Assembly: GCA_903834765.1 (NCBI GenBank)
Contig: CAILKE010000022.1
Span: forward strand, 1 to 64,000
Reading direction: 5' to 3'
Source of the DNA: an uncultured Bacteroidota bacterium
GTDB taxonomy: Bacteria; Bacteroidota; Bacteroidia; B-17B0; Aurantibacillaceae
Length of the DNA stretch: 64,000 nt
The translations under genes and the position numbers were made by a program. The notes beneath the pieces were generated by a model that worked only from the letters and a program-made list of their open reading frames with translations, was not told the origin of the DNA and did no database searches. Positions 1 to 8,951 of the stretch are shown one piece after another (position 1 is the first letter of the stretch; every line of letters starts with the position of its first letter).

Positions 1-53
1 AAACGTACCACTTGATATACCTGATCAAAAAAATCGTTGGTTATTTTTGCCAT
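1..53 (-). CDS. Partial unknown gene (N-terminus only)
   Basis: An ATG on the minus strand at 53 opens a frame that reads MAKITNDFLIRYIKWYV and runs off the window edge. It begins one base after the stop codon of the LuxE-type gene, so the two are probably co-transcribed. Seventeen codons are too few to assign a function. Confidence 0.5.
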   Translation of the reverse strand, partial: MAKITNDFFDQVYQVVR

Positions 54-54
54 A

Positions 55-1050
55 TTACTGTATCATTAAATTACAGCCTCTGATATCGCTATTATCAAAG
101 CGGCCGATGATTTCAAAATTATTATTATCATTGATTTTTCCCAGATCTTTGGTTTCTATAAATGAGCAAGAATTAATATTGGCTAAATCTATCACATTAA
201 TGCCACCTGTTTTTTTATTGAATTGGTAGGAAAAAGGATCATTAACATCTCTCACTAAAACTTTCATCCATGGCGGGCAAACAAATACACCGTCATTTTT
301 GGAATAAGCCTGTGATAATAATTCGGTCATACCATATTCGCTATGAATAGTTGATACCTTAAATTTTTCTTTTAAAATCTGGTGTAATTCTTCTTTCAAC
401 ATTTCAGGGCGCTTTCCTTTCATACCACCTGTTTCCATCACAATAAAATCATCGGTTAATGCAATTTTCAAATCCGCTAAATCAAGTAAAGCATAGGTCA
501 CACCTAGTAATAACGTTTTTTGGTTACGTTGTTTGAGCTTATTAATTTTTGCAACTAAATCAGTCATATTATCTAAATAAAAACCACTATCTGGATGTTT
601 GGATGAGGTAATGAGTTGATTAAACATATAAACCAACGAAGAACCTTCGCGCTGCAAATAATTAGGCAATAAGGCTAAAATACAGTAATCAGAAGGGTTT
701 CCATAAAACAATTCAAATCCTTTTTTAAATGATGATTCATATATAGAAACATCATTAACAAAGTGTTTAGATGTTATTTGTCCAGTTGTTCCACTGCTAG
801 TAAAGCAAACGGTATCCTGATGTATTGCTTGACAAACAACTTCTTGTGATTTAAAAAATGAAATAGGTAAACAAGGTATTTGAGTGAAATGATTAATCTC
901 ATTAGTATTTATAGGTAAAGTAGAAACATACCGATTGTATATTTCATTATTTTCATATTGAAAATGAAACACTTTTAATGCCATAGCATTAAATTCATTA
1001 TCTCCCTTTATGTTAAATAACTGATTGAGTATTTCTTTTTGATTGAACAA
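55..1050 (-). CDS. LuxE/PaaK-type acyl-activating enzyme
   Basis: A 331-residue protein of the acyl-protein synthetase (LuxE) family, related to adenylate-forming ligases such as PaaK. The P-loop-like SSGTTG motif is at residues 85-90, and a conserved SEYGMTELLSQAY stretch near residue 240 matches the family's second core motif. These enzymes activate a carboxylic acid as an acyl-adenylate and pass it to a carrier or protein thiol. No LuxC-type reductase is visible here, so bioluminescence-type aldehyde formation cannot be inferred. In Bacteroidota such stand-alone LuxE proteins are common and of unclear substrate. It is transcribed away from the lipoprotein gene at 1100 and abuts the next gene downstream. 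Confidence 0.8.
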   Translation of the reverse strand: MFNQKEILNQLFNIKGDNEFNAMALKVFHFQYENNEIYNRYVSTLPINTNEINHFTQIPCLPISFFKSQEVVCQAIHQDTVCFTSSGTTGQITSKHFVNDVSIYESSFKKGFELFYGNPSDYCILALLPNYLQREGSSLVYMFNQLITSSKHPDSGFYLDNMTDLVAKINKLKQRNQKTLLLGVTYALLDLADLKIALTDDFIVMETGGMKGKRPEMLKEELHQILKEKFKVSTIHSEYGMTELLSQAYSKNDGVFVCPPWMKVLVRDVNDPFSYQFNKKTGGINVIDLANINSCSFIETKDLGKINDNNNFEIIGRFDNSDIRGCNLMIQ

Positions 1051-1099
1051 GGCTATTGAAAATATTTTTTGTAAATTTAAACACTGTAATTGATTATCA

Positions 1100-1582
1100 A
1101 TGAAGAAATCTGTTTTAAATTATGTGTGCGTTGGAGCTTTGCTTTGCTTTGGAGTTTTTGCATGCGTAAAAAAAACAACTTATTCTACAACTCCTGAAAT
1201 ATCATTCAATTCATTTATACCTTATACAGGTGATTCAGCTGATATTGACATTAATTTTAAAGATGGAGATGGTGATATTGGTGTTAGCAGTAGCGATTCA
1301 ACTCGTACTATGTGGATAAATTATTATTACAAGGATACAATCACTCAAAAATACATCGCATTTTGTTACGGATGCGGAACAGATTCTCTAAAAACAAGCT
1401 ATGTTATTCGCGCTCCCAAAGATTCATACTTAGGAAAACCAATTAGTGGTGAAATTATCGTAAGATTGCAGCAATATAGACATAGTCGAAAAATAAAAAA
1501 CATAAAATACGTGGTGTATTTATATGATAAAGCTAAAAATAAAAGCAATGTTATAGAAACGCCAGAGATATTGGTTCCTTAA
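1100..1582 (+). CDS. Predicted lipoprotein of unknown function
   Basis: A 160-residue protein with a type II signal peptide: MKK, a hydrophobic stretch, then VFAC with the lipobox Cys at residue 22. The mature part starts with a Ser/Thr-rich segment and a DINFKDGDGDIG stretch that looks like an acidic Ca-binding-type turn, followed by probable beta strands. It should be anchored in the outer membrane or inner membrane by its lipid. It is divergent from the LuxE-type gene and 69 bp upstream of recF. I do not recognise a characterised family. Confidence 0.7.
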   Translation: MKKSVLNYVCVGALLCFGVFACVKKTTYSTTPEISFNSFIPYTGDSADIDINFKDGDGDIGVSSSDSTRTMWINYYYKDTITQKYIAFCYGCGTDSLKTSYVIRAPKDSYLGKPISGEIIVRLQQYRHSRKIKNIKYVVYLYDKAKNKSNVIETPEILVP

Positions 1583-1651
1583 CTATATTTCCTTCTACAA
1601 GTTAATAACACTTATTTAAATTTCCCATTTAGGTTTGTATCTTTACAATCC

Positions 1652-2758
1652 ATGATTTTAGAACGATTATCACTCCTCAATTTTAAAAATTACGATGAAG
1701 CTCAACTAGAGTTTTGTTCTAAATTTAATTGCTTTGTAGGTAATAACGGAATGGGGAAAACTAATTTACTAGATGCAATTCATTACTTATCATTTTGCAA
1801 AAGTTATTTTAATGCCGTTGATAGTCAAAACATCAAGCACAATTTGCCTTTTTTTGTAGTGCAGGGTTGGATAAATAAAACAGGGAATACAGAAGAAATT
1901 TATTGTGGTATAAAACGTGGTTTTAAAAAACAGTTTAAACATAATAAAAAAGAATACGAACGCTTATCCGAACATATTGGACTCTATCCTTTAGTAATGA
2001 TATCGCCATCTGATAGCGAGCTAATATGGGATGGCAGTGATGTGCGCCGAAAATTTATGGATAGCATCATTTCTCAGTACAATAAAAACTATTTAGAAAA
2101 ATTAATTGCCTTTACTCATATTTTACAACAACGTAACGCATTACTCAAACACTTTTACGAAAACAGAAGTTTTGATAGCATGTCGCTTGAAGTATGGGAC
2201 GATCAACTCATTGCTTATGGTGAAGAAATTATAACAATCAGAAAGAATTTCTTAAATGAATTTATTCCCTTGTTTAATAAAAACTACCAATTTATCAGTG
2301 GCACTAACGAAATTATTAGTTTAGAATATCAATCAACTTTAAAAAATAGGTTTTACAAAGATGTTTTATCTGAAAGTTTATCCAGAGACAGAGCCATTCA
2401 ATATACTACAGTAGGGCCACACCGCGATGATTTGGATTTTAGATTAGAATACAATAGCTTGAAGAAATTCGCTTCACAAGGACAACAAAAATCTTATTTA
2501 TTGGCACTTAAATTAGCACAATTTGAGTTTATTAAAGAAAAAAAACAAACAAAGCCTTTATTGCTTTTAGATGATATTTATGATAAATTAGATGAAACGC
2601 GTTTTAAAAAATTAATTGAATTGGTAAGTGGTGAACAGTTTGGACAAGTATTTATTACGGATACTCATCCTTTGAGAATTAAAGAAGTGTTAAAACAAAA
2701 TAAATCAGAATATGTTATTTATAAAGTAGAAGGAGGGGTAATAGAAAAACATGGCTAA
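1652..2758 (+). CDS. recF: DNA replication and repair protein RecF
   Basis: A 368-residue SMC-like ATPase that acts with RecO and RecR to load RecA at single-strand gaps. Walker A is GNNGMGKT at residues 30-37, the ABC-type signature is in FASQGQQKSYLLALKLA near residue 274, and Walker B is PLLLLDDIYDKLDE near residue 305. Length and motif spacing are normal for RecF. Its stop overlaps the following DUF721 gene by 8 bp, a pairing that is usual in Bacteroidota. Confidence 0.96.
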   Translation: MILERLSLLNFKNYDEAQLEFCSKFNCFVGNNGMGKTNLLDAIHYLSFCKSYFNAVDSQNIKHNLPFFVVQGWINKTGNTEEIYCGIKRGFKKQFKHNKKEYERLSEHIGLYPLVMISPSDSELIWDGSDVRRKFMDSIISQYNKNYLEKLIAFTHILQQRNALLKHFYENRSFDSMSLEVWDDQLIAYGEEIITIRKNFLNEFIPLFNKNYQFISGTNEIISLEYQSTLKNRFYKDVLSESLSRDRAIQYTTVGPHRDDLDFRLEYNSLKKFASQGQQKSYLLALKLAQFEFIKEKKQTKPLLLLDDIYDKLDETRFKKLIELVSGEQFGQVFITDTHPLRIKEVLKQNKSEYVIYKVEGGVIEKHG

Positions 2759-3044
2759 AAATTATAACCTCATAAAATTAGGCGATGCTATTGCTCAAAT
2801 TTTTAAAGAAGAAAAATTAGATGAGAAATATAGTGTTTTTGCTATTCGTAATGGATGGGAAGGTATTGTTGGGAAAACAATAGCGAAACATACATCGCAG
2901 ATAAATTATTTAAATGGATTATTGTATGTGTCTATTGACTCTCCAGTTGTGCGAAATGAATTATCTTATGCGAAAGATGACATCATTCAAAAAGTTAATC
3001 ATTTTTGTGGCAAAAAATTAGTGAAAGAATTAATATTGAAATAA
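2751..3044 (+). CDS. DUF721 (DciA-like) protein
   Basis: A 97-residue protein with the DUF721 pattern: an N-terminal helix (LGDAIAQIFKEEKL), the conserved tryptophan in NGWEGIVGKTIAKHT, and a strand-rich LYVSIDSPVVRNELSY part. DUF721 proteins include DciA, which loads the replicative helicase DnaB in bacteria that lack DnaC. Its overlap with recF fits a role in DNA replication or repair. The protein is near the short end of the family, so the helicase-loading role is inferred from homology only. Confidence 0.8.
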   Translation: MAKNYNLIKLGDAIAQIFKEEKLDEKYSVFAIRNGWEGIVGKTIAKHTSQINYLNGLLYVSIDSPVVRNELSYAKDDIIQKVNHFCGKKLVKELILK

Positions 3045-3051
3045 GAAAAAT

Positions 3052-4275
3052 ATGAAAGCGTTTAATGTACCTGAATTTTATAGAAGTCCTATTATCAGCA
3101 AAATAAAGCAATATCGTAAAATACAAGATCCTCGTAAAAAAGACAACTCTCCTACTCTACTCGATTTTGGCCCCATACAATTTTTAATTGCTCGGCATTT
3201 TGGATTTTGCTATGGTGTAGAAAATGCGATTGAAATTTCATTTAAAGCATTAGATGAAAATCCTGGTAAACGCGTGTTTCTATTAAGTCAAATGATCCAT
3301 AATCCCGATGTTAATAATGATTTAACTGATCGTGGTGTTCAATTTTTACAAGATACTAATGGCAATCAATTAATTTCATTTGACACATTGACAAGTGAGG
3401 ATGTAGTAATTATCCCTGCATTTGGTGCACCTTTAAACATTATTGACATTCTTGAAAAAAAACAAATTAAAACGGAAGCATATAATACAACTTGTCCTTT
3501 TGTAGAGCGCGTTTGGAAAAAATCTGAAACAATTGGTAAAGATAATTACACTATAATTATTCATGGTAAATACAATCATGAAGAAACGCGTTCTACTTTC
3601 TCAAGAAGCGATAAACATAGCAGAGCAATTATTGTAAGAGACATGGATGAGTCTAAATTATTAGCAGAATATATTTTAGGTGCTAAGCCTAAAGAACAAT
3701 TTAAAATTGATTTTAAAGATCGCTATTCTGAAAATTTAGATATTGAAAGAGATTTACAGCGCGTAGGAGTTATCAATCAAACAACCATGTTAGCCAGCGA
3801 AACACAGGCAATTGCAGATTTTTTTAAAAACATCATGGTTCAAAAATATGGTGCAACTGATATATTCAATCATTTTGCAGATACACGAGATACTTTATGT
3901 TATGCTACTAACGAAAATCAAGATGCGACCTACGGTTTGTTAGAAACTGAAGCCGATTTAGCAATTGTAGTTGGAGGTTTTAACAGCAGTAATACCTCGC
4001 ACTTAGTAGAATTGTGCGAAAGAAAATTCAAAACCTATTTTATTTCTTCCGAAAAAGAAATTATTGACGCAAACACAATTCATCATTTTGATTACCCAAA
4101 TAAAAAAAATCAAATCTCTCATTCTTTCTTGCCTAATAAAAGGCCAATTCGTATTATCTTAACGAGTGGCGCTTCCTGCCCAGATTCTATAATAGAAGGT
4201 GTTATTCATAAATTAAATAGCTTCTTTAAAGAAACAAAAACGGTTGAAGAAGCATTAAAACACTTATCTAATTAA
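3052..4275 (+). CDS. ispH: 4-hydroxy-3-methylbut-2-enyl diphosphate reductase
   Basis: The last enzyme of the non-mevalonate (MEP) isoprenoid pathway; it uses a [4Fe-4S] cluster to reduce HMBPP to IPP and DMAPP. Three cluster cysteines are visible in HFGFCYGVENA (Cys53), NTTCPFVERVW and SGASCPDSIIEG. At 407 residues it is the long form with about 40 extra N-terminal residues and an internal insertion, as seen in many Bacteroidota and in plants and cyanobacteria, rather than the roughly 315-residue enterobacterial form. It starts 7 bp after the DUF721 gene. Confidence 0.95.
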   Translation: MKAFNVPEFYRSPIISKIKQYRKIQDPRKKDNSPTLLDFGPIQFLIARHFGFCYGVENAIEISFKALDENPGKRVFLLSQMIHNPDVNNDLTDRGVQFLQDTNGNQLISFDTLTSEDVVIIPAFGAPLNIIDILEKKQIKTEAYNTTCPFVERVWKKSETIGKDNYTIIIHGKYNHEETRSTFSRSDKHSRAIIVRDMDESKLLAEYILGAKPKEQFKIDFKDRYSENLDIERDLQRVGVINQTTMLASETQAIADFFKNIMVQKYGATDIFNHFADTRDTLCYATNENQDATYGLLETEADLAIVVGGFNSSNTSHLVELCERKFKTYFISSEKEIIDANTIHHFDYPNKKNQISHSFLPNKRPIRIILTSGASCPDSIIEGVIHKLNSFFKETKTVEEALKHLSN

Positions 4276-4289
4276 TATTTATATATCTT

Positions 4290-5090
4290 ATGCACTTAAA
4301 CCTTACCAAACCACTTGCCTTTTTTGATTTAGAAACAACTGGTGTAAATGTTGGCTCTGACCGCATTGTAGAGATTTCTATTGTTCGAGTAAACATCGAC
4401 AACACAACAGACATCTTAACAAAAAAAGTTAATCCAACCATACCAATACCTATTTTCACTTCCAAAATACATGGAATATACGATAAAGATATAGCTGATT
4501 GTCCAACCTTTAAAGAGCTTGCTCCTCAATTAGCTCAGTTTTTAACCAATTGCGATTTAGCGGGTTTTAACTCTAACAAATTTGATGTACCTGTTTTAGT
4601 AGAAGAATTTTTAAGAGCTGATATTGATTTCGATTTAAAAAACAGAAAATTAATTGATGTCCAAAATATTTTTCATTTAATGGAGCCTCGTAATTTAACT
4701 GCTGCATACAAATTTTATTGCGGTAAACCATTGATCAATGCTCATTCTGCAGAGGCTGATACAATAGCAACTTACGAAATTTTTAAAGCACAATTAAAAC
4801 ATTACGAGCACACAGAGGTTGAGGATGATAAAGGAAATAAAACAATTCCTGTAAAAAATGATATGGCTGTATTAAGCACTTTGACGACTCGTTCCAAAAA
4901 TGCTGATTTAGCAGGGCGTATCATCTTTAATGAAAAAAATGAAGAAGTATTTAGTTTTGGAAAACATAAAGATAAAACGGTAAAAGAAGTTTTTGAAAAA
5001 GAACCTTCTTATTATAATTGGATGATGCAAGGCGATTTTCCGTTATACACCAAAAAAATAATTACTCAAATCAGACTCAGTATGAAATAG
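4290..5090 (+). CDS. DEDDh 3'-5' exonuclease (DNA pol III epsilon-like)
   Basis: A 266-residue protein with the exonuclease motifs in order: ExoI FFDLETTGV near residue 11, ExoII FNSNKFDVPVL near residue 93, and ExoIII NAHSAEADTIATYE, which has the His-x4-Asp of the DEDDh class. The last 50 residues (FSFGKHKDKTVKEVF to the end) match a DUF3820-like tail found in exonuclease X-type proteins. It could proofread for DNA polymerase III or trim DNA in repair; the tail favours the stand-alone repair role. It closely follows ispH. Confidence 0.87.
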   Translation: MHLNLTKPLAFFDLETTGVNVGSDRIVEISIVRVNIDNTTDILTKKVNPTIPIPIFTSKIHGIYDKDIADCPTFKELAPQLAQFLTNCDLAGFNSNKFDVPVLVEEFLRADIDFDLKNRKLIDVQNIFHLMEPRNLTAAYKFYCGKPLINAHSAEADTIATYEIFKAQLKHYEHTEVEDDKGNKTIPVKNDMAVLSTLTTRSKNADLAGRIIFNEKNEEVFSFGKHKDKTVKEVFEKEPSYYNWMMQGDFPLYTKKIITQIRLSMK

Positions 5091-5211
5091 CCACTAATAA
5101 AAGGGTTGTTGCAAACAATCACCTATGAAGATAAGGCGTATACCGTATGACAATTGAAAAAACAATAAATATCAACATGTGAAATAGACGTTATGTCTAA
5201 ATCCCTACCAA

Positions 5212-5778
5212 ATGCACGAATTAGAACCTTTTTATAATTGGCAACATCTATACATTGCTTCCGAAGACGAAGAGTCTCCATTTTACGGAACAGAGTATAG
5301 TGAGTTTGAGTTTAGTAAAACGGTTTACAATTACTACATACATCCTCAATGGGATGATATGGGTAGCGAGACCTTATACCTTAAAATTTTATTTGTTGAT
5401 TATGACGAACGTTACGCAATCATTGAATTAATTGGCGAATGGAACGATGCCATTAACAATGATATTATGTTATTAAAACGAGATATTGCAGATGAGTTGA
5501 TGTTTCATAACATTAATAAATACATTCTCATTGGCGAAAACGTATTAAACTTTCATTCATCAGATGATTCGTATTATGAAGAATGGTTTGAAGATATTGA
5601 AGATGGTTGGATTGCCTGCATTAACTTTAGAGATCATGTGTTAAAAGAATTTAAACAAGCTAGTCTTGATTATTATCTTATTTCTGGAGGAGAACTCAAC
5701 GACTTTGAATGGCGTAAATTCTCGCCTGGACAAGTGTTTGGCAACGTCTATAAAATTATCAGTAAGAGATTAGATTAA
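5212..5778 (+). CDS. Conserved hypothetical protein, acidic
   Basis: A 188-residue soluble protein with no signal peptide and no membrane segment. It is rich in Asp, Glu, Tyr and Trp (for example SSDDSYYEEWFEDIEDGW). Alternating hydrophobic patterns suggest an alpha/beta fold. I do not recognise the family. It converges with the gene ending at 5794, leaving only 15 bp between the stops. Confidence 0.7.
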   Translation: MHELEPFYNWQHLYIASEDEESPFYGTEYSEFEFSKTVYNYYIHPQWDDMGSETLYLKILFVDYDERYAIIELIGEWNDAINNDIMLLKRDIADELMFHNINKYILIGENVLNFHSSDDSYYEEWFEDIEDGWIACINFRDHVLKEFKQASLDYYLISGGELNDFEWRKFSPGQVFGNVYKIISKRLD

Positions 5779-5793
5779 TTTTTCTGCTATTTT

Positions 5794-6498
5794 CTAAACA
5801 TACAATTCATCGTCAGTTCCTGAACTAGCTCCATATCCCAAGCGCTTACCTATTCTTAAATTAATGCTACTTACTTTTTCTTGTATTTCGCCAACGGACA
5901 CTTGTTTTACCGAATCAAATGGAGGTGTAAATAAATCAAAAGAAATAACATAAATAATTAAGTCATTAATTACTTCTAATAATTGTTCTTTATTAATGGG
6001 CGAATCGGAAAACGATGAATACTTTGAGCCCAACATTCCCTTCGCTTCAATAAAAAAATGCATTTCTCTATTAATAAAAATACGGCAAACCAAATACCCT
6101 AAGTCTTCCGAACGGTTATATTTAAAGGAATCTGCTAAGAAATTATACACATTGATGATGCCACAATACGAATTATACTCATTCTGCTTCACATAACCTG
6201 TTTTATACATCACATGCGATTTATCAAACTGAAACACGTTGGTGTGCATAAAAAACTCAAGCATATCTCCAGCTACTTTTAACTGTGTCACATAGTTATT
6301 GGTTTCGGTTACCATAACTCCAATTCGCTTATCAATCACTTCCGTTTCTTGTTTTATATTTTCGGCTATCTCGCTAATTGCCTGCTTTAATAGATCAAAT
6401 GCAGCTACTGTGTTTTTAAACACATCTTGCTTCATCACCGATTTATCTTTTAGCAACTTTAATATTTGTTCTTTTTGACTCGTTAAATTAGCGCTCAT
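5794..6498 (-). CDS. Hypothetical protein with helical N-terminus
   Basis: A 234-residue protein. Residues 1-70 are predicted to be helical, possibly coiled coil (ILKLLKDKSV...LLKQAISEIAENIKQE). The middle part is a mixed alpha/beta region and the end is GASSGTDDELYV. There is no signal peptide. No family is recognised. The opposite-strand frame inside it is shorter and shows no protein-like character. Confidence 0.65.
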   Translation of the reverse strand: MSANLTSQKEQILKLLKDKSVMKQDVFKNTVAAFDLLKQAISEIAENIKQETEVIDKRIGVMVTETNNYVTQLKVAGDMLEFFMHTNVFQFDKSHVMYKTGYVKQNEYNSYCGIINVYNFLADSFKYNRSEDLGYLVCRIFINREMHFFIEAKGMLGSKYSSFSDSPINKEQLLEVINDLIIYVISFDLFTPPFDSVKQVSVGEIQEKVSSINLRIGKRLGYGASSGTDDELYV

Positions 6499-6624
6499 TT
6501 TTTAGTAATTAATTCACGAATTAAATGTATAAATAATAACAAGAGTTAACAAGCTGATTAGATATTTATACTTCTCTTCATAAGAACTAAAAAAACAGTA
6601 CCTTCGTGCAAATAACCATACAGA

Positions 6625-7464
6625 ATGATACAATTAGGAAAAACCAATACACTCACTATTTTAAGAAATACCCCGGTTGGTATGTATTTAGGCAACGAAG
6701 ATAATGAGGCTATATTGTTACCTAAGAAATTTATAGAACCCGAATTCGAAATTGGAGAAGCAATCGAAGTATTTGTTTATAAAGATTCTGAAGATAGACT
6801 AATAGCGACACGCTTGAAGCCTTATGTGGAAATTAATCATTTTGCTCATTTATTTGTGTCTGAAGCAACTGAATATGGTGCCTTTTTAGATTGGGGATTA
6901 GAAAAAGATTTATTTGTTCCATTTAAAGAACAAAAGCATAAAATGATAGAAGGTCAAGCCTATGTTGTTTATGTGTATTTAGATGAATTATCAGAACGAA
7001 TTGTAGCTTCGAGCAAAGTAAATAAATTTATCAGCAACGAAATTTTGCAAGTAGAACAAGGCCAAGAGGTTGATTTAATGGTATACGACCAATCACCGAT
7101 GGGTTTTAATTGCATCATCAACGGTATGCATAAAGGGTTGATATACAATAATGATATTTACAAAGACATCAGAGTTGGCGATGAATTGAAAGGCTTTATC
7201 AAAATGATTAGAGAAAATAATTTAATTGATTTAAGCTTACAAAATATTGGATTTAAACATGTGTTATCTTCCACAGATATTATATTAGAATACTTACGAG
7301 AAAATGGTGGTATTTTAAAACTCACTGATAAAAGCACTCCGGAAGAAATTGCCAAGAAATTCAATATGAGTAAATCCACTTTCAAAAAATCAATCGGCGT
7401 GTTGTATCGTCAACGAAAAGTTTTGATAAAAGAGGATGGCGTATATGAAATCCCTAACTCTTAA
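6625..7464 (+). CDS. CvfB-like S1 RNA-binding protein
   Basis: A 279-residue protein with the architecture of the CvfB/YitL family: three S1-like beta-barrel segments (one is EATEYGAFLDWGLEKDLFVPF near residue 80) and a C-terminal winged helix at about residues 225-279 (EEIAKKFNMSKSTFKKSIG, then LYRQRKVLI). CvfB in Staphylococcus binds RNA and affects virulence gene expression; the target here is unknown. The ATG at 6625 gives the expected family length. Confidence 0.85.
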   Translation: MIQLGKTNTLTILRNTPVGMYLGNEDNEAILLPKKFIEPEFEIGEAIEVFVYKDSEDRLIATRLKPYVEINHFAHLFVSEATEYGAFLDWGLEKDLFVPFKEQKHKMIEGQAYVVYVYLDELSERIVASSKVNKFISNEILQVEQGQEVDLMVYDQSPMGFNCIINGMHKGLIYNNDIYKDIRVGDELKGFIKMIRENNLIDLSLQNIGFKHVLSSTDIILEYLRENGGILKLTDKSTPEEIAKKFNMSKSTFKKSIGVLYRQRKVLIKEDGVYEIPNS

Positions 7465-7498
7465 AGAAAAGTGTAGGATTAAAATAAGAGAGATTAGA

Positions 7499-8782
7499 TT
7501 ATGATAATTTTAGCAAGGCTGCTCGTAAATTAGAAATCACATCTTTTACATCAGATATTTTACAGGTACCAACCGACATACGATACCATGGTGAGTTGTC
7601 GTCAGCACCAAATGCATAAAAGGGAACAACTGCTAATTTTGCTTCATCTAAAATATATTTCGTAATATCTTTTGTAGTTTTTAAAACACTACCATCAGAA
7701 GTTTTCATGCCATGTAAACCAAACTTGATTGTTAAGTAAATAGCAGCCTGAGGTGTAATTGCATCTACTTTAAAGCCCTCTGCCTTTAATGCTTGGAAAC
7801 CCTTATAAAAACCATCTAACCGAGCAATGATACTTGCTTTTTGTTTCACTATAAAATCGTCATACATCGTTAAATCACTTAAATACTTAGCTGTGGCCAT
7901 TTGTTCAGCTTTAGGAGCCCATGCACCAACATGAGTTAATATAGCTTTCATTTTATCAATGATCAATTTTGGTCCCATACTCCACCCAACTCTAACACCA
8001 GTTGCTGATAAAGATTTAGAAATCCCGTCAACAAAAACCGTGTAATTTTTCATTGCTGGACGAAGAGTTACAGGATTGTAATGTTGCACATTACCAAATG
8101 TCAAAGCCCAGTAAATTTGATCATACATTAAGTAAACAGGTTTTTCGTCAGGACCACGACGAGCGTTTTCCTCTAAAATCATATCACAAATTTCTTCTAA
8201 GCCTTCCTTGCTAAATACTGTCCCTGTTGGATTTTGAGGAGAACATAATGCCAATAAAGTAGCTTCTTTTATATATGGCTTAATATCAGCAGCTAAGGGC
8301 ATAAAGTTTTGTTCGGGTTTAGCCTCAATAACCACAGCCTTTGCTGAGTTAAGATAAGAATAATGATTGTTATTCCAAGATGGTACAGCAAAAATAACGG
8401 TATCATCTGCATCTACCAAAGCTTTGAAAATACTATAGATAACTGGCCGTGCACCACCTGCAATTAAAATTTCATCTGCTTTATAGTCTAATTGACCGCG
8501 TTCTTTTAATAAGTTAGATACAGCATTTCTTAGTTCAAGCATACCGTCAGCTGTAGGATAATTGGTTTGATCGTCAAAATAGGCATCAACAATCATTTGC
8601 TTTAATTCACTAGGAATGGGGAATTCCTTTGGATTAAAATCACCAATGGTCATATTATATATTTTTTCACCTTGTTTAATTTTTTCATTTACTTCGCCGG
8701 CAAGCTTGATGATTTCGGAACCAATAATGTTTTGGGCTAATTTGGATACTTTTAGTGATGGAGTTTGAGTGTTGGTAGTCAT
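7499..8782 (-). CDS. PLP-dependent class I/II aminotransferase
   Basis: A 427-residue fold-type I aminotransferase. The PLP lysine lies in VDGISKSLSATGVRVGW, the conserved CSPQNPTGTVFS carries the substrate-binding Asn, and YDQIYWALTFG the Asp/Tyr pair. It resembles aspartate or alanine aminotransferases, but the amino-acid substrate cannot be read from sequence. It is divergent from purH with 169 bp between the starts. Confidence 0.88.
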   Translation of the reverse strand: MTTNTQTPSLKVSKLAQNIIGSEIIKLAGEVNEKIKQGEKIYNMTIGDFNPKEFPIPSELKQMIVDAYFDDQTNYPTADGMLELRNAVSNLLKERGQLDYKADEILIAGGARPVIYSIFKALVDADDTVIFAVPSWNNNHYSYLNSAKAVVIEAKPEQNFMPLAADIKPYIKEATLLALCSPQNPTGTVFSKEGLEEICDMILEENARRGPDEKPVYLMYDQIYWALTFGNVQHYNPVTLRPAMKNYTVFVDGISKSLSATGVRVGWSMGPKLIIDKMKAILTHVGAWAPKAEQMATAKYLSDLTMYDDFIVKQKASIIARLDGFYKGFQALKAEGFKVDAITPQAAIYLTIKFGLHGMKTSDGSVLKTTKDITKYILDEAKLAVVPFYAFGADDNSPWYRMSVGTCKISDVKDVISNLRAALLKLS

Positions 8783-8928
8783 TACATGTAATTTTTTTGA
8801 AAAGTATATATAATCCTTATTACTGCAAAATAATAGTTACTAACAGAATTAGAAAAATTTTCTTAAAAATAGGTTTAGTAGATTTTTCAACACTTTTCAA
8901 CAAAGTACAAAAAGACTAAAGGAACAAT

Positions 8929-8936
8929 TAACTTTG
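8929..8936 (+). promoter_or_regulatory. Probable -7 promoter element of purH
   Basis: TAACTTTG matches the Bacteroidota -7 consensus TAnnTTTG exactly and lies 16 bp before the purH ATG. I see no clear TTTG -33 box at the standard distance, so this is a partial match. Confidence 0.45.
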
Positions 8937-8951
8937 TAGCTTATACATTTT

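Noticed and set aside
47-229. 60-codon frame at the left edge
   Set aside because: Antisense to the LuxE-type gene with no coding character.
5100-5130. TTGTT-GCAA-ACAA-type small hairpin after the exonuclease gene
   Set aside because: Short stem and no T-run, so I do not call it a terminator.
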